Below, piece by piece: positions 51,417-59,758 of a DNA stretch of 64,000 bases (its first letter is position 1; the number at the start of each line of letters is the position of its first letter). A program made the translations under genes and the position numbers. This DNA is from Selenomonas sp. GACV-9 (lineage in GTDB: Bacteria; Bacillota; Negativicutes; Selenomonadales; Selenomonadaceae): NCBI GenBank assembly GCA_900116485.1, contig FPAX01000001.1, positions 496,001-560,000 of the forward strand. The letters run 5' to 3'. The notes below the pieces were generated by a model that saw only the letters and a list, made by a program, of their open reading frames with translations, did not search any database and had not been told where the DNA came from.

Positions 51417-52415
51417 TTATTTAAAGATGGCACAAACGCCCATATAAGCAACGGCACCCATCATGGCCGTGCAGGGAATCGTCAGGACCCAGGCCATGAC
51501 CATCTGCTGCGCCACACCCCAGCGGACAGCATTGACGCGCTTGGCCGTGCCGACACCCATGATCGAGCCTGATACGACGTGAGTCGTACTGACTGGCAGA
51601 TGCAAGAGGGTCGCCGTGAAGATGACCGTCGACGAGTTGAGGTCAGCAGCAAAGCCCGAAATCGGCTCAAGCTTGAAGATCTTGCCGCCAATCGTCTTGA
51701 TGATGCGCCAGCCGCCGACTGCCGTACCGCAAGCCATCGCCGTTGCGGCCAGGACCTTGACATAGGTCGGTACCTCAAAGACCTCGATATAGCCGCCGGA
51801 AAGCAGGGCCAGCGTGATGATACCCATTGATTTCTGTGCATCATTGGAACCATGGGAGAAGGCCATCATCGCTGCTGACAGCACCTGCATCTTCTTGAAC
51901 CGATGATTGATGGCCGAGGGACTGAACCGGCCGAATAGGCGGAACAGCAGCGTCATCACGATATAGCCGGAGACGATACCCAAAAGCGGCGAACCAATCA
52001 GCGACAGGATAATCTTGCCAATGCCGTAGAAGTTCAGGCCGTCGCTGCCCACCGATACGAGAACCGCACCGATGATGCCGCCGACCAGTGCGTGCGAGGA
52101 ACTGGAGGGAACGGCAAAATACCAGGTGATGATATTCCAGAGCACGGCGCCCACCAGCGCCGCCACGATGATGTGTTCATCAACATGCTGGGCCGATTTG
52201 ACGATATCGGTACCGATGGTCTTGGCAACACCGGTACTATACATGGCACCAAGGAAGTTCAGCACCGCCGCCATCATGATGGCATGGCTCGGATGCAGTG
52301 CCCGCGTCGAGACTGCTGTGGCAATTGCATTAGCGGTATCATGGAAACCGTTGATGAAATCAAACAGCAACGCCAAGGCTATGACCGTAAAGATAAGCAT
52401 CTGTACTTCATGCAT
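51417..52415 (-). CDS. pit: PiT family inorganic phosphate transporter
   Basis: 332-residue inner-membrane phosphate symporter with about 10 spans. LLFDFINGFHDTANAIATAV is the first PiT repeat with the Gly-x-His-Asp-x-x-Asn signature. VPSSSSHALVGGIIGAVL and AAMMAFSHGSNDAQKSMGII form the second repeat; the end LPVSTTHVVSGSIMGVGTAK is also family-specific. The 5' end overlaps the DUF47 gene by eight bases, and the stop is followed by a terminator. Phosphate uptake energised by H+ or Na+. Confidence 0.95.
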   Translation of the reverse strand: MHEVQMLIFTVIALALLFDFINGFHDTANAIATAVSTRALHPSHAIMMAAVLNFLGAMYSTGVAKTIGTDIVKSAQHVDEHIIVAALVGAVLWNIITWYFAVPSSSSHALVGGIIGAVLVSVGSDGLNFYGIGKIILSLIGSPLLGIVSGYIVMTLLFRLFGRFSPSAINHRFKKMQVLSAAMMAFSHGSNDAQKSMGIITLALLSGGYIEVFEVPTYVKVLAATAMACGTAVGGWRIIKTIGGKIFKLEPISGFAADLNSSTVIFTATLLHLPVSTTHVVSGSIMGVGTAKRVNAVRWGVAQQMVMAWVLTIPCTAMMGAVAYMGVCAIFK

Positions 52416-53034
52416 ATTTCATTACCACTCCCCGGATCATGTCAGACAGTTTCTCACAGTGATCCAGCGTATCCTCGAGCTTCTCCAGGATATCTTTCCA
52501 TTTGATGAGCTCAATCGGATCTTTTTCTTTGTCGAAGAGGTATGCAATCTCATGCCGGTAAACGCGGTCGCCCTCACTTTCGATCTGGGCGATCTTGTGC
52601 GTAGCGTCGAGGATTTCAGCCTGATTCTTGCGGATATCTTTGAGCAAGTTAAACGCGCGAATCGTCTGCTCAGTCGCTTCAATCAACAGCTTGGTCATGG
52701 CTACAGCACCGCTCATGGCCTTGCCAGTGCGATACATCACAATGCGCTGCAACGTGCCCTGCAGGTAATCCACGCCGTCGTCAAGGCCGTTTGCCAGTGC
52801 ATAGATGTCTTCACGGTCAATCGGAGTGATAAAGGTCAAGTTGAGCTTGTCGATGATCTTGTCATTGACCTTATCGGCCTCATGCTCGAGATCATTGATT
52901 TCCTTTACCTTGTCGACCGCCTTGCTGTAATCCAGCATGACCTCATCCATCATGAGCGCGCCCTTGTAAAAATAATTCGCACTTTCGACGAACAGGTCAA
53001 AGAATTCGCTGTCTTTCTTTTTGAATTTAAACAT
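52408..53034 (-). CDS. DUF47 (PhoU-like) phosphate transport accessory protein
   Basis: 208-residue cytoplasmic helical protein of the DUF47/PitR family. FDLFVESANYFYKGALMMDE, VKEINDLEHEADKVNDKIID (the metal-binding E-H-E-A-D-x-x motif), FITPIDREDIYALANGLDDG and VDYLQGTLQRIVMYRT follow the PhoU-like helices, and IAQIESEGDRVYRHEIAYLF the second repeat. It is transcribed with, and overlaps, pit, as in many bacteria, where it modulates Pit. Confidence 0.93.
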   Translation of the reverse strand: MFKFKKKDSEFFDLFVESANYFYKGALMMDEVMLDYSKAVDKVKEINDLEHEADKVNDKIIDKLNLTFITPIDREDIYALANGLDDGVDYLQGTLQRIVMYRTGKAMSGAVAMTKLLIEATEQTIRAFNLLKDIRKNQAEILDATHKIAQIESEGDRVYRHEIAYLFDKEKDPIELIKWKDILEKLEDTLDHCEKLSDMIRGVVMKYA

Positions 53035-53135
53035 ACTGTTCTGAGTCCTCCCCCGAACGAAATATCACATACACAATTTTTACTATATCATCATTCTCCC
53101 CACGATTCAACTAATAATTTCATCAATGATGCACA

Positions 53136-53177
53136 AAAAAACCAATTCCTTCTATTAAATAGAATGAATTGGTTTTT
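53136..53177 (-). terminator. Terminator of the aminotransferase gene
   Basis: AAACCAATTC with its complement GAATTGGTTT plus an inner TTCTA/TAGAA extension; the minus strand ends in TTTTTTT. Confidence 0.9.
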
Positions 53178-53214
53178 CGAAAATATTTTATTTCGTTATA
53201 TACACTTTGTCGTG

Positions 53215-54459
53215 TCAGCCTTCTACAGCCTTCAAGGCCTTGAGGACCTTGGCAGCAATGCCCTTCATCTTGGCTGCCGATACCGAGCAAGCTGCGATAC
53301 GGACACCCATCTTGAGCGGTACAGCGAAAATCAGGTCATCATGGAGCTTGTCGCAGACTGCCTGCGGGTCTTTAGCCGGCACGGAGAGGAAGAAACCGCC
53401 TTTATAGGGCAGGGCGTTGAGGCCGCACTCTTTGGCTTCCTTCATGAACAGCATGCCGCGTTCCTGGATCATCTGATAGAACTCGTCGCGCTCCTTCTCG
53501 AACTGCGCGAGCGTCTCCTTGTCAGCGGAAATCTTTGCCAAAAGCGTCATGGCACCGCGGTTGATGTTGGACCAGGTAGCACGGCTCGTGTACTTGTTGA
53601 TTTCCTTGAACTCCGTGATGACTTCCTCGCTGGAGGAAACAGCGACGAGAGCGCCCGTGCGCTGGCCATAGGCCGTGTAGCCCTTCGACATCGAGAACGC
53701 GAACATGACGAAGATGTTTGCCGGCAGGTTGCCGAACTTCTTCATGAACTTGCGGGTCTCGTTCTTCTCGCCAGCATAGTCGATGTAGGCGATATCGACG
53801 AGGATGCTCATCTTCTTGCCCTGGGCAGCATATTTCTTCGTGAGGTCAAGGACCTTATCCCAATCCTCTTCAGTCAGGCTGAAGCCCGTCGGATTGTGTG
53901 CCGGCGTGTTTATGATGACCAGCAGGCTGTCCTGCGTCTTCATGATTTCGTCGACTTTTGCCGTGTAGTCGGCGATGTTGAAGTTGTTGTTCTCATCGAA
54001 CAGCGCGTAGTTCGTGAGCTGGCAGCCGCACTCGTTGCAGATGACGTTGTACGTGCCCCAGAACCAGTCCGACGTCAGCACCTTATCGCCGCGCTCGGCA
54101 TAGTTAGCCACGGCGTGATGGATAGCCCCCGTGCCGCCAGCCGTAGCGATGGCAGCCGTATAGCCCTCCGGTTTCTGGTCAGCAAAGGTCAGGTCGATGA
54201 CGGCATCGAGATAGTCCGGCAGGCCCGGGATTGGTGCATAACGCACATAATCCTCAACAGAAAGGGAACGGAAAACGCGCTCCATCGTCGGAATGCTGGC
54301 AAGTTTCCCCTCATCATCCATCATGACGCCCATCGTAGCATTGGTAACCTTGTCAGCGCCGTGTTTCTTTGCGGCCTCAGCGCAGGCTGCGCTGGCACCA
54401 AAGATTGCATCTTTCAGTCTCTTGCTTGCAGCATGAGTAGCTGCCATACTCGTCGTCAT
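53215..54459 (-). CDS. Class I/II PLP-dependent aminotransferase
   Basis: 414-residue fold-type I aminotransferase. IATAGGTGAIHHAVANYAER is the phosphate loop, TSDWFWGTYNVICNECGCQL follows, LLVIINTPAHNPTGFSLTEE has the PLP Asn, ILVDIAYIDYAGEKNETRKF the ring Asp and Tyr, and FAFSMSKGYTAYGQRTGALV the Schiff-base Lys. The end has VPLKMGVRIAACSVSAAKMK with the substrate carboxylate Arg. Related proteins are aspartate or aromatic aminotransferases. It is downstream of, but not linked to, aspartate kinase, which makes aspartate family metabolism plausible. ATG 54459 follows AAAGGGG. Confidence 0.88.
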   Translation of the reverse strand: MTTSMAATHAASKRLKDAIFGASAACAEAAKKHGADKVTNATMGVMMDDEGKLASIPTMERVFRSLSVEDYVRYAPIPGLPDYLDAVIDLTFADQKPEGYTAAIATAGGTGAIHHAVANYAERGDKVLTSDWFWGTYNVICNECGCQLTNYALFDENNNFNIADYTAKVDEIMKTQDSLLVIINTPAHNPTGFSLTEEDWDKVLDLTKKYAAQGKKMSILVDIAYIDYAGEKNETRKFMKKFGNLPANIFVMFAFSMSKGYTAYGQRTGALVAVSSSEEVITEFKEINKYTSRATWSNINRGAMTLLAKISADKETLAQFEKERDEFYQMIQERGMLFMKEAKECGLNALPYKGGFFLSVPAKDPQAVCDKLHDDLIFAVPLKMGVRIAACSVSAAKMKGIAAKVLKALKAVEG

Positions 54460-54607
54460 TGGAAAGTTCCCCTTTCAAATCATAAAGCTTTCGGTTACTA
54501 TTATGTGCCATTACTTTTTTTCGCAATAAGCACTATAAATCGTACAATTACTATATTAACTGTTCTTCGCTGTCCTGTCTACCCGCACAGCTGTATGTAT
54601 ACAATAT

Positions 54608-54662
54608 TTTTGACCAGTCAGATTGACTTGTCAGATTTGACCGGTCAATTGACAAGTCAAAA
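54608..54662. repeat. GACNNGTC-module hairpin repeat, copy 2
   Basis: Left arm TTTTGACcaGTCAGATTGAC then ttGTC, loop AGATTT, right arm GACcgGTCAATTGACaaGTC then AAAA, paired along both arms except for NN internal loops and one bulged G. The 22 bases at 54620-54641 equal the minus strand of 39251-39272. It lies between the lysC terminator and the aminotransferase promoter region. Confidence 0.7.
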
Positions 54663-54667
54663 TGGGC

Positions 54668-54716
54668 ATAAAAAGGCTCTGCCATACCTGCAGGAACTGC
54701 TGGCATGCACAGAGCA
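54668..54716 (-). terminator. Probable terminator of lysC
   Basis: GCTCTG and CAGAGC close an imperfect long stem (inner GCA/TGC, TGGCA) on the minus strand and TTTTT follows. It sits just after the lysC stop. Confidence 0.6.
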
Positions 54717-54724
54717 CAGATTCC

Positions 54725-55954
54725 TTATTTTACCGGAAAGAATTCATCATGAATCGCATTGACAGCCTCTTTGAGCTGCGAGCCCTTGACGAGGCAGGAA
54801 ATGCTGATTTCCGACGTGCTGATGATATCGATGTTGATGCCAGCCTTGGAGAGCGCACCAAACATGCGAGCAGCCGTGCCCGGATTGCCGAGCATGCCAG
54901 CGCCGACGATGGAAACCTTGGCCACATCTTCCTCGATGAGGACAGCGACAGCACTGAGCTTGTCAGCGACGCCATCAACGACCTTCTTGGCCTCAGCAAG
55001 ATCCGTAGCCGCAACCGTGAAGACCATATCGGTAACGTTCTTTTCGATGTTGCGGATGCTCTGGACGATCATATCGACATCGATGTTGGCATCAGCCAGG
55101 GCCGAGAAAATCTCATGGGCAATACCCGGCGTATTCGGAATGCCGAGTACGGCAATCTTGGCAACCTTCTCGTCATGGGCAACGCCCCGGATAACAAAAT
55201 CTTTATCTTCCATCGTATAATCCTCCCTAATGATTGTGCCTGGCGTAGTCGTGAATGTCGAACGGACGTGAATGGGGATATGAAAATACTCACCCATCTC
55301 CACCGAGCGCGGCTGCATGACGCCAGCACCCAGGCGTGCCATCTCGAGCATCTCATGATAAGTGATTTCCTTCATCTTACGTGCGCCCTTGACAATGCGC
55401 GGGTCAGCTGAATAGACGCCGTCAACATCGGTGAAGATCTCACAAGTATCGGCCTTCAAGGCACCAGCTAAGGCAACAGCCGACGTATCGGAGCCGCCGC
55501 GGCCCAGCGTTACCGGGTCGCCAAACTCATTGGCACCCTGGAAACCAGCAACGACTACGATATTGCCCTTGTCGAGCTCCTGATGCACGCGCTCCGGCGT
55601 GATGTCCACAATACGGCCCTTGGTATGCACCGAGTTCGTCTTCATGCCAGCCATCGGTCCAGTCAGCGATACAGCCGGCTGACCGAGGGCCTTGAAAGCC
55701 ATCGCCAAGAGAGCTATCGACTGCTGCTCACCCGTCGTCAGCAGCATATCCATCTCGCGCGTGTACTGATACGGATTCTTGGTGATGCCCTCAGCCAGCG
55801 CGATAAGGTCATCCGTCGTATCGCCCATAGCGGATACGACCATGACGATCTGATCCCCCGGCTGTTTCTCGCCCAGGACCCTCTTGGCAACATTCAGGAT
55901 CTTTTCCGTGGTAGCCACAGAACTGCCGCCGAACTTCTTTACAATAAGTGCCAT
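54725..55954 (-). CDS. lysC: Aspartate kinase
   Basis: 409-residue cytoplasmic enzyme phosphorylating L-aspartate, the first step to lysine, threonine, methionine and diaminopimelate. The N-terminal catalytic domain starts LIVKKFGGSSVATTEKILNV, and has VVSAMGDTTDDLIALAEGIT, FQGANEFGDPVTLGRGGSDT and EIFTDVDGVYSADPRIVKGA. The C-terminal pair of ACT domains (residues about 265-405, ILGIPNTPGIAHEIFSALAD and VSIVGAGMLGNPGTAARMFG) binds lysine/threonine. Full-length. The minus-strand promoter TAGACA (56061-56066)-17-TATAAT (56038-56043) lies upstream. Confidence 0.96.
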   Translation of the reverse strand: MALIVKKFGGSSVATTEKILNVAKRVLGEKQPGDQIVMVVSAMGDTTDDLIALAEGITKNPYQYTREMDMLLTTGEQQSIALLAMAFKALGQPAVSLTGPMAGMKTNSVHTKGRIVDITPERVHQELDKGNIVVVAGFQGANEFGDPVTLGRGGSDTSAVALAGALKADTCEIFTDVDGVYSADPRIVKGARKMKEITYHEMLEMARLGAGVMQPRSVEMGEYFHIPIHVRSTFTTTPGTIIREDYTMEDKDFVIRGVAHDEKVAKIAVLGIPNTPGIAHEIFSALADANIDVDMIVQSIRNIEKNVTDMVFTVAATDLAEAKKVVDGVADKLSAVAVLIEEDVAKVSIVGAGMLGNPGTAARMFGALSKAGINIDIISTSEISISCLVKGSQLKEAVNAIHDEFFPVK

Positions 55955-56290
55955 GATTCTCCCCCTAAATACAATACGCAGCCACCCTTAACAAAGGCGC
56001 CACGGTCTTGCTTTATTTTTCTGCTTAATCGAAACATATTATACAGGAAAAAAAATCACATGTCTACCCAAAAGCGCAAATTTGTGTAAAATTGTTCGTT
56101 TGCAAGAAACAAGATTAAGATTTACTGTTACATTTTGGCCTGATTTTCAGCATTTTACCAATCAAATTGCTAAACCTTCCCGCAGATTTACCCGAACATG
56201 CCTGATGTAAAAAAGTGGACATACGTCCCATAATATGGTAGATTGTTTTAGGCATAATTCGTTTTATAAGAAAAGAAGGAGTGTTTTCAC
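55955..56290. promoter_or_regulatory. Divergent intergenic region: lysC promoter and uraA leader
   Basis: For lysC: minus-strand TAGACA (plus 56061-56066), 17-base spacer, TATAAT (56038-56043). Between the -10 and the ATG, about 80 nt contain ACCGTGGCGCC and AAGGGTGGCTGCG, which resemble a T-box antiterminator only superficially. For uraA: TGGACA (56216-56221)-17-TAGATT. No lysine riboswitch core was seen. Confidence 0.6.
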
Positions 56291-57544
56291 TTGCGTAATC
56301 GTTCCATCGGTGTGGACGAGAAGCTGCCGCTTCTCGAGACCATCCCCTTATCCCTGCAGCACCTGTTTGCCATGTTCGGCTCGACCGTGCTGGTCCCGAT
56401 CCTGTTCAAAGTCAATCCGGCGACGGTACTGCTCTTCAATGGTATTGGCACCATTCTCTACCTCGTGCTCTGCAAAGGCCGCATCCCGGCCTACCTTGGC
56501 TCGAGCTTTGCCTTCCTCTCCCCGGTCTTCTTGGTGCTGGGCCAGTACAGCTACGAGGCAGCGCTTGGCGGTTTCATCGCCGTCGGCATCGTCTTCTGCC
56601 TCGTCGGCCTGCTGGTCCGCGCTGTCGGCACGAAATGGATTGACATCATCTTCCCGCCGGCAGCTATGGGCGCTATCGTCGCTGTCATCGGCCTCGAGCT
56701 CATGCCGACGGCCGCTGCCATGGCTGGCCTTACGGGCGACAAACCGGCTGATGGCACCACGATTTTCGTTTCACTTACGACGCTTGCCATCACGGTCTTT
56801 GCCTCGGTAGCCTTCCGCGGGTTCCTCGCCATCATCCCGATTCTCCTCGGCGTTGTGGGCGGCTACATCATCGCCGCCTGCTGCGGCATGGTCGACTGGA
56901 CGCTCGTCGAGAACGCCCCGTGGTTCGCACTGCCGACCATCTACACGCCGGTCTTCAACTTCGATGCCATCTGCATCATCCTGCCAGCAGCGCTTGTCGT
57001 CATCGCCGAGCATGTCGGCCATCTGATCGTCACGGGCAACATCGTCGGCGCTGACCTCACGAAGGACCCGGGACTTGACCGGTCAATCCTCGGCAACGGC
57101 ATCTCGACGATCATCTCGGGCTTCTTCGGCTCGACGCCGAACACGACCTATGGCGAGAACATCGGCGTCCTCGCCATCTCCAAGGTATTTTCCACCTGGG
57201 TCATCGGCGGTGCGGCAGTCTTCGCCATCGCCCTTTCGTGCCTTGGCAAGCTTGCCGCCATCATCCAGAGCATCCCGACGCCGGTCATGGGCGGTGTCTC
57301 GATGTTGCTGTTCGGTGTCATCGCTGCCTCCGGTATCCGCGTACTCGTTGAAAGCAAGATTGACTACAACAAGCCCATCAACCTCATGCTGACCTCCATC
57401 GTCCTGGGCCTGGGCGTCTCGACGGCCAGCATCACGATCGGCACGATTGCCCTCAAGGGGATGAGCCTTGCAACCGTCGTTGCCATCATCCTGTCGATTG
57501 CTTTCCGCATCATCGCCTCGCTGCGCGGCGAAAAACTCAGCTAA
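56291..57544 (+). CDS. uraA: Uracil permease (nucleobase:cation symporter-2 family)
   Basis: 417-residue inner-membrane uracil (or xanthine) symporter with 14 spans. The N-terminal block PLLETIPLSLQHLFAMFGST and VLVPILFKVNPATVLLFNGI, then FAFLSPVFLVLGQYSYEAAL, and ALVVIAEHVGHLIVTGNIVG carries the substrate-contact Glu-His; DPGLDRSILGNGISTIISGF and STPNTTYGENIGVLAISKVF form the NAT signature. It appears to start at TTG 56291, following GGAG by nine bases, and stays free of an upstream ATG. It overlaps nothing; the pseudouridine synthase starts five bases later. Confidence 0.93.
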   Translation: MRNRSIGVDEKLPLLETIPLSLQHLFAMFGSTVLVPILFKVNPATVLLFNGIGTILYLVLCKGRIPAYLGSSFAFLSPVFLVLGQYSYEAALGGFIAVGIVFCLVGLLVRAVGTKWIDIIFPPAAMGAIVAVIGLELMPTAAAMAGLTGDKPADGTTIFVSLTTLAITVFASVAFRGFLAIIPILLGVVGGYIIAACCGMVDWTLVENAPWFALPTIYTPVFNFDAICIILPAALVVIAEHVGHLIVTGNIVGADLTKDPGLDRSILGNGISTIISGFFGSTPNTTYGENIGVLAISKVFSTWVIGGAAVFAIALSCLGKLAAIIQSIPTPVMGGVSMLLFGVIAASGIRVLVESKIDYNKPINLMLTSIVLGLGVSTASITIGTIALKGMSLATVVAIILSIAFRIIASLRGEKLS

Positions 57545-57548
57545 AAGA

Positions 57549-58427
57549 ATGCCACGCATTGAAGTGGCGCTTCCCGAAGCTCTGGCGTCTATGCCCGCCA
57601 GAGCTTTTTTAGCGCAAAACCAAGGCATATCGAATACCATCTGGAAACGCATCAAGCACTCGGGCACCTTCCGCGTCAACGGCGAGCTCGTCAACGCCGC
57701 AAGAACCGAACTGAAAAACGGCGATATCGTGACCTACGATATCCTGCGCCCAAGCAATATCACAGCCGAAGACCTGCCCCTTGACATCCACTACGAAGAT
57801 GAGTGGCTGCTCGTCATCAACAAGCCCGCCGGCCAGCTCGTCCACCCGACGACACAGGAGGCCCACGGCACCCTTGCCAACGCCGTTCTCTTCCATTATG
57901 AACAGCAAGGCGAGGCTCATGCCTATCATCCCGTGCACCGGCTCGACCGCGAGACAAGCGGCCTCGTGCTGATTGCCAAGCAGCCGCAAATCCAGTACAA
58001 GCTGTCGCCTAAAGGCGTCAAAACCTTCCATAGAGAATATCTGGCGCTGATTCCGGGCGAGCTCACACCACCAGCAGGCACTGTCGACGCGCCGATTGCC
58101 CGCGCGCTGCCGAGCATCATCCTGCGCAAGGTAGCTCCCGACGGGCAGTTTGCCCGCACCCATTACGAAACCATCCGCACGAACCATGAGCGCTCCCTGG
58201 TGCATCTGACCCTTGAGACCGGGCGCACCCACCAGATCCGCGTCCATATGGCCCATCTTGGCCATCCCCTTTTAGGCGACGACCTCTACGGCGGCACGCG
58301 CGAGCTCATAAACAGGCAGGCCTTGCACGCCTGCCGGCTGAGCTTTACCCATCCGATGACCGGCGAGGCCATCGTCGTCACGGCGCCGCTGCCTGCTGAC
58401 ATGCAGCGGATTGTTTCGGCTTTCTAA
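57549..58427 (+). CDS. RluA/RluD family pseudouridine synthase
   Basis: 292-residue cytoplasmic RNA-modifying enzyme. An S4-like N-terminal domain includes GISNTIWKRIKHSGTFRVNG and a region with GDIVTYDILRPS. The catalytic block PVHRLDRETSGLVLIAKQPQ contains the invariant Asp, and the rest has EYLALIPGELTPPAGTVDAP, LETGRTHQIRVHMAHLGHPL and LGDDLYGGTREL. ATG 57549 is four bases after the uraA stop; no good RBS of its own, so translation is probably coupled. Its target (23S rRNA or tRNA) is not shown. Members add pseudouridine in helices of rRNA/tRNA. Confidence 0.92.
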   Translation: MPRIEVALPEALASMPARAFLAQNQGISNTIWKRIKHSGTFRVNGELVNAARTELKNGDIVTYDILRPSNITAEDLPLDIHYEDEWLLVINKPAGQLVHPTTQEAHGTLANAVLFHYEQQGEAHAYHPVHRLDRETSGLVLIAKQPQIQYKLSPKGVKTFHREYLALIPGELTPPAGTVDAPIARALPSIILRKVAPDGQFARTHYETIRTNHERSLVHLTLETGRTHQIRVHMAHLGHPLLGDDLYGGTRELINRQALHACRLSFTHPMTGEAIVVTAPLPADMQRIVSAF

Positions 58428-58516
58428 GCACTATTATATAGTTGTTATTGCTTTGTATCAGTTTTGAAGAATTTTCAAAAATTTACCAGCAAACTATACA
58501 CCATAACTCTTTTCTA

Positions 58517-58553
58517 TGATATAATGAGTCTAGTTCGAGTTCATTCAATGAAC
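58517..58553 (+). promoter_or_regulatory. Extended -10 promoter and palindrome upstream of fba
   Basis: TGATATAAT (58517-58525) is an extended -10 with only a weak -35 (TACACC). About 14 bases downstream, GTTCATTCAATGAAC (58539-58553) is a perfect 15-base palindrome and could be an operator or leader stem. Confidence 0.5.
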
Positions 58554-58577
58554 AAATTCATTAGGGGGTAATGAAAA

Positions 58578-59570
58578 ATGCCATTAGTCGGTACTAAAGA
58601 AATGTTCAAGAAAGCTTACGAGGGCGGCTACGCTATCGGTGCTTTCAACGTCAACAACATGGAAATCGTTCAGGGTATCACGGAAGCAGCTGCAGAGCTG
58701 AATTCCCCGGTTATCCTTCAGGCTTCCGCTGGCGCTCGTAAATATGCAAAGGGCCCGTATCTCCGTCACCTCGTTGAGGCTGCTCTGGAGGTCAATGATA
58801 TCCCTGTTGCTCTGCACCTCGATCACGGCGCAGACTTCGAGACTTGCAAAGCTTGCATCGATGACGGTTTCACGTCTGTCATGTTCGATGGTTCTCACTA
58901 TGATTTCAAAGAGAACATCAAACGCACGCAGGAAGTTGTTGCTTACGCTCATGAGCATGGCGTTTGCGTCGAGGCTGAGCTCGGCAAACTTGCTGGTATC
59001 GAGGATGATGTAAAGGTTGCTGCTCACGAGGCAGCTTACACGCAGCCGGAAGAGGTTGAGGAATTCGTCAAAGAGACTGGCGTTGACTCCCTCGCAATCG
59101 CTATCGGTACGTCCCATGGCGCATTCAAATTCAAACCGGAGCAGTGCACGCGCAATGCTGATGGCGTTCTCGTACCGCCTGAGCTCCGTTTCGACATCCT
59201 GGCTGAAATCGAGAAGAAGATTCCTGAGTTCCCGATTGTTCTCCATGGTGCTTCTTCCGTTATTCCGAAGTACGTCAAGATCATCAACGACAACGGCGGC
59301 AAACTCGATGATGCTGTTGGTATTCCTGAGGATCAGCTCCGCAAGGCTGCTAAATCCGCAGTTTGCAAAATCAACATCGACTCCGACCTGCGCCTGGCTC
59401 TTACGGCTGGTATCCGTGAGCACTTCATGGCTCATCCGGAGCACTTCGATCCGCGTCAGTATGTTGCTGATGGCCGCTCCTACATCAAAGAGCTCGTTGA
59501 GCACAAGATCAAAGAGGTTCTCGGTTCCGACGGCCGTGCACCGGAAATCCTTGCGCTCATCAACAAATAA
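58578..59570 (+). CDS. fba: Class II fructose-bisphosphate aldolase
   Basis: 330-residue zinc aldolase splitting fructose 1,6-bisphosphate to triose phosphates in glycolysis and gluconeogenesis. VALHLDHGADFETCKACIDD is the metal-binding and catalytic start; SVMFDGSHYDFKENIKRTQE, HEHGVCVEAELGKLAGIEDD (second zinc and monovalent ion site), DSLAIAIGTSHGAFKFK with a third ligand, and FPIVLHGASSVIPK follow. KSAVCKINIDSDLRLALTAG is the phosphate site. Upstream AGGGGG sits nine bases before ATG. Highly expressed-looking codon usage. It is a lone gene with its own terminator. Confidence 0.97.
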   Translation: MPLVGTKEMFKKAYEGGYAIGAFNVNNMEIVQGITEAAAELNSPVILQASAGARKYAKGPYLRHLVEAALEVNDIPVALHLDHGADFETCKACIDDGFTSVMFDGSHYDFKENIKRTQEVVAYAHEHGVCVEAELGKLAGIEDDVKVAAHEAAYTQPEEVEEFVKETGVDSLAIAIGTSHGAFKFKPEQCTRNADGVLVPPELRFDILAEIEKKIPEFPIVLHGASSVIPKYVKIINDNGGKLDDAVGIPEDQLRKAAKSAVCKINIDSDLRLALTAGIREHFMAHPEHFDPRQYVADGRSYIKELVEHKIKEVLGSDGRAPEILALINK

Positions 59571-59598
59571 TTTGTTGCAAGCCGCTTAGCCAAAGCGT

Positions 59599-59647
59599 AA
59601 AAGACCTGCAAGTAAGTTCTAATGGACTTGCTTGCAGGTCTTTTTTT
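59599..59647 (+). terminator. Terminator of fba
   Basis: AAGACCTGCAAG and CTTGCAGGTCTT are fully complementary (with inner AGT/ACT) and TTTTTTT follows. Confidence 0.95.
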
Positions 59648-59758
59648 GGTGACGGATTATTTTTTGCTATATGTATTTATTGCAGGAAATCGCAACATCT
59701 TGGGGAATTACTCCAAGAGTTATTTTATTTGTTGCATCTGGGGAAGGATGTGGTAAAC

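Noticed and set aside
55955..56040. T-box or lysine riboswitch in the lysC leader
   Set aside because: AAGGGTGGCTGCG differs from the T-box NACCGCG end, and the leader is too short for a specifier loop. No lysine aptamer core was found.
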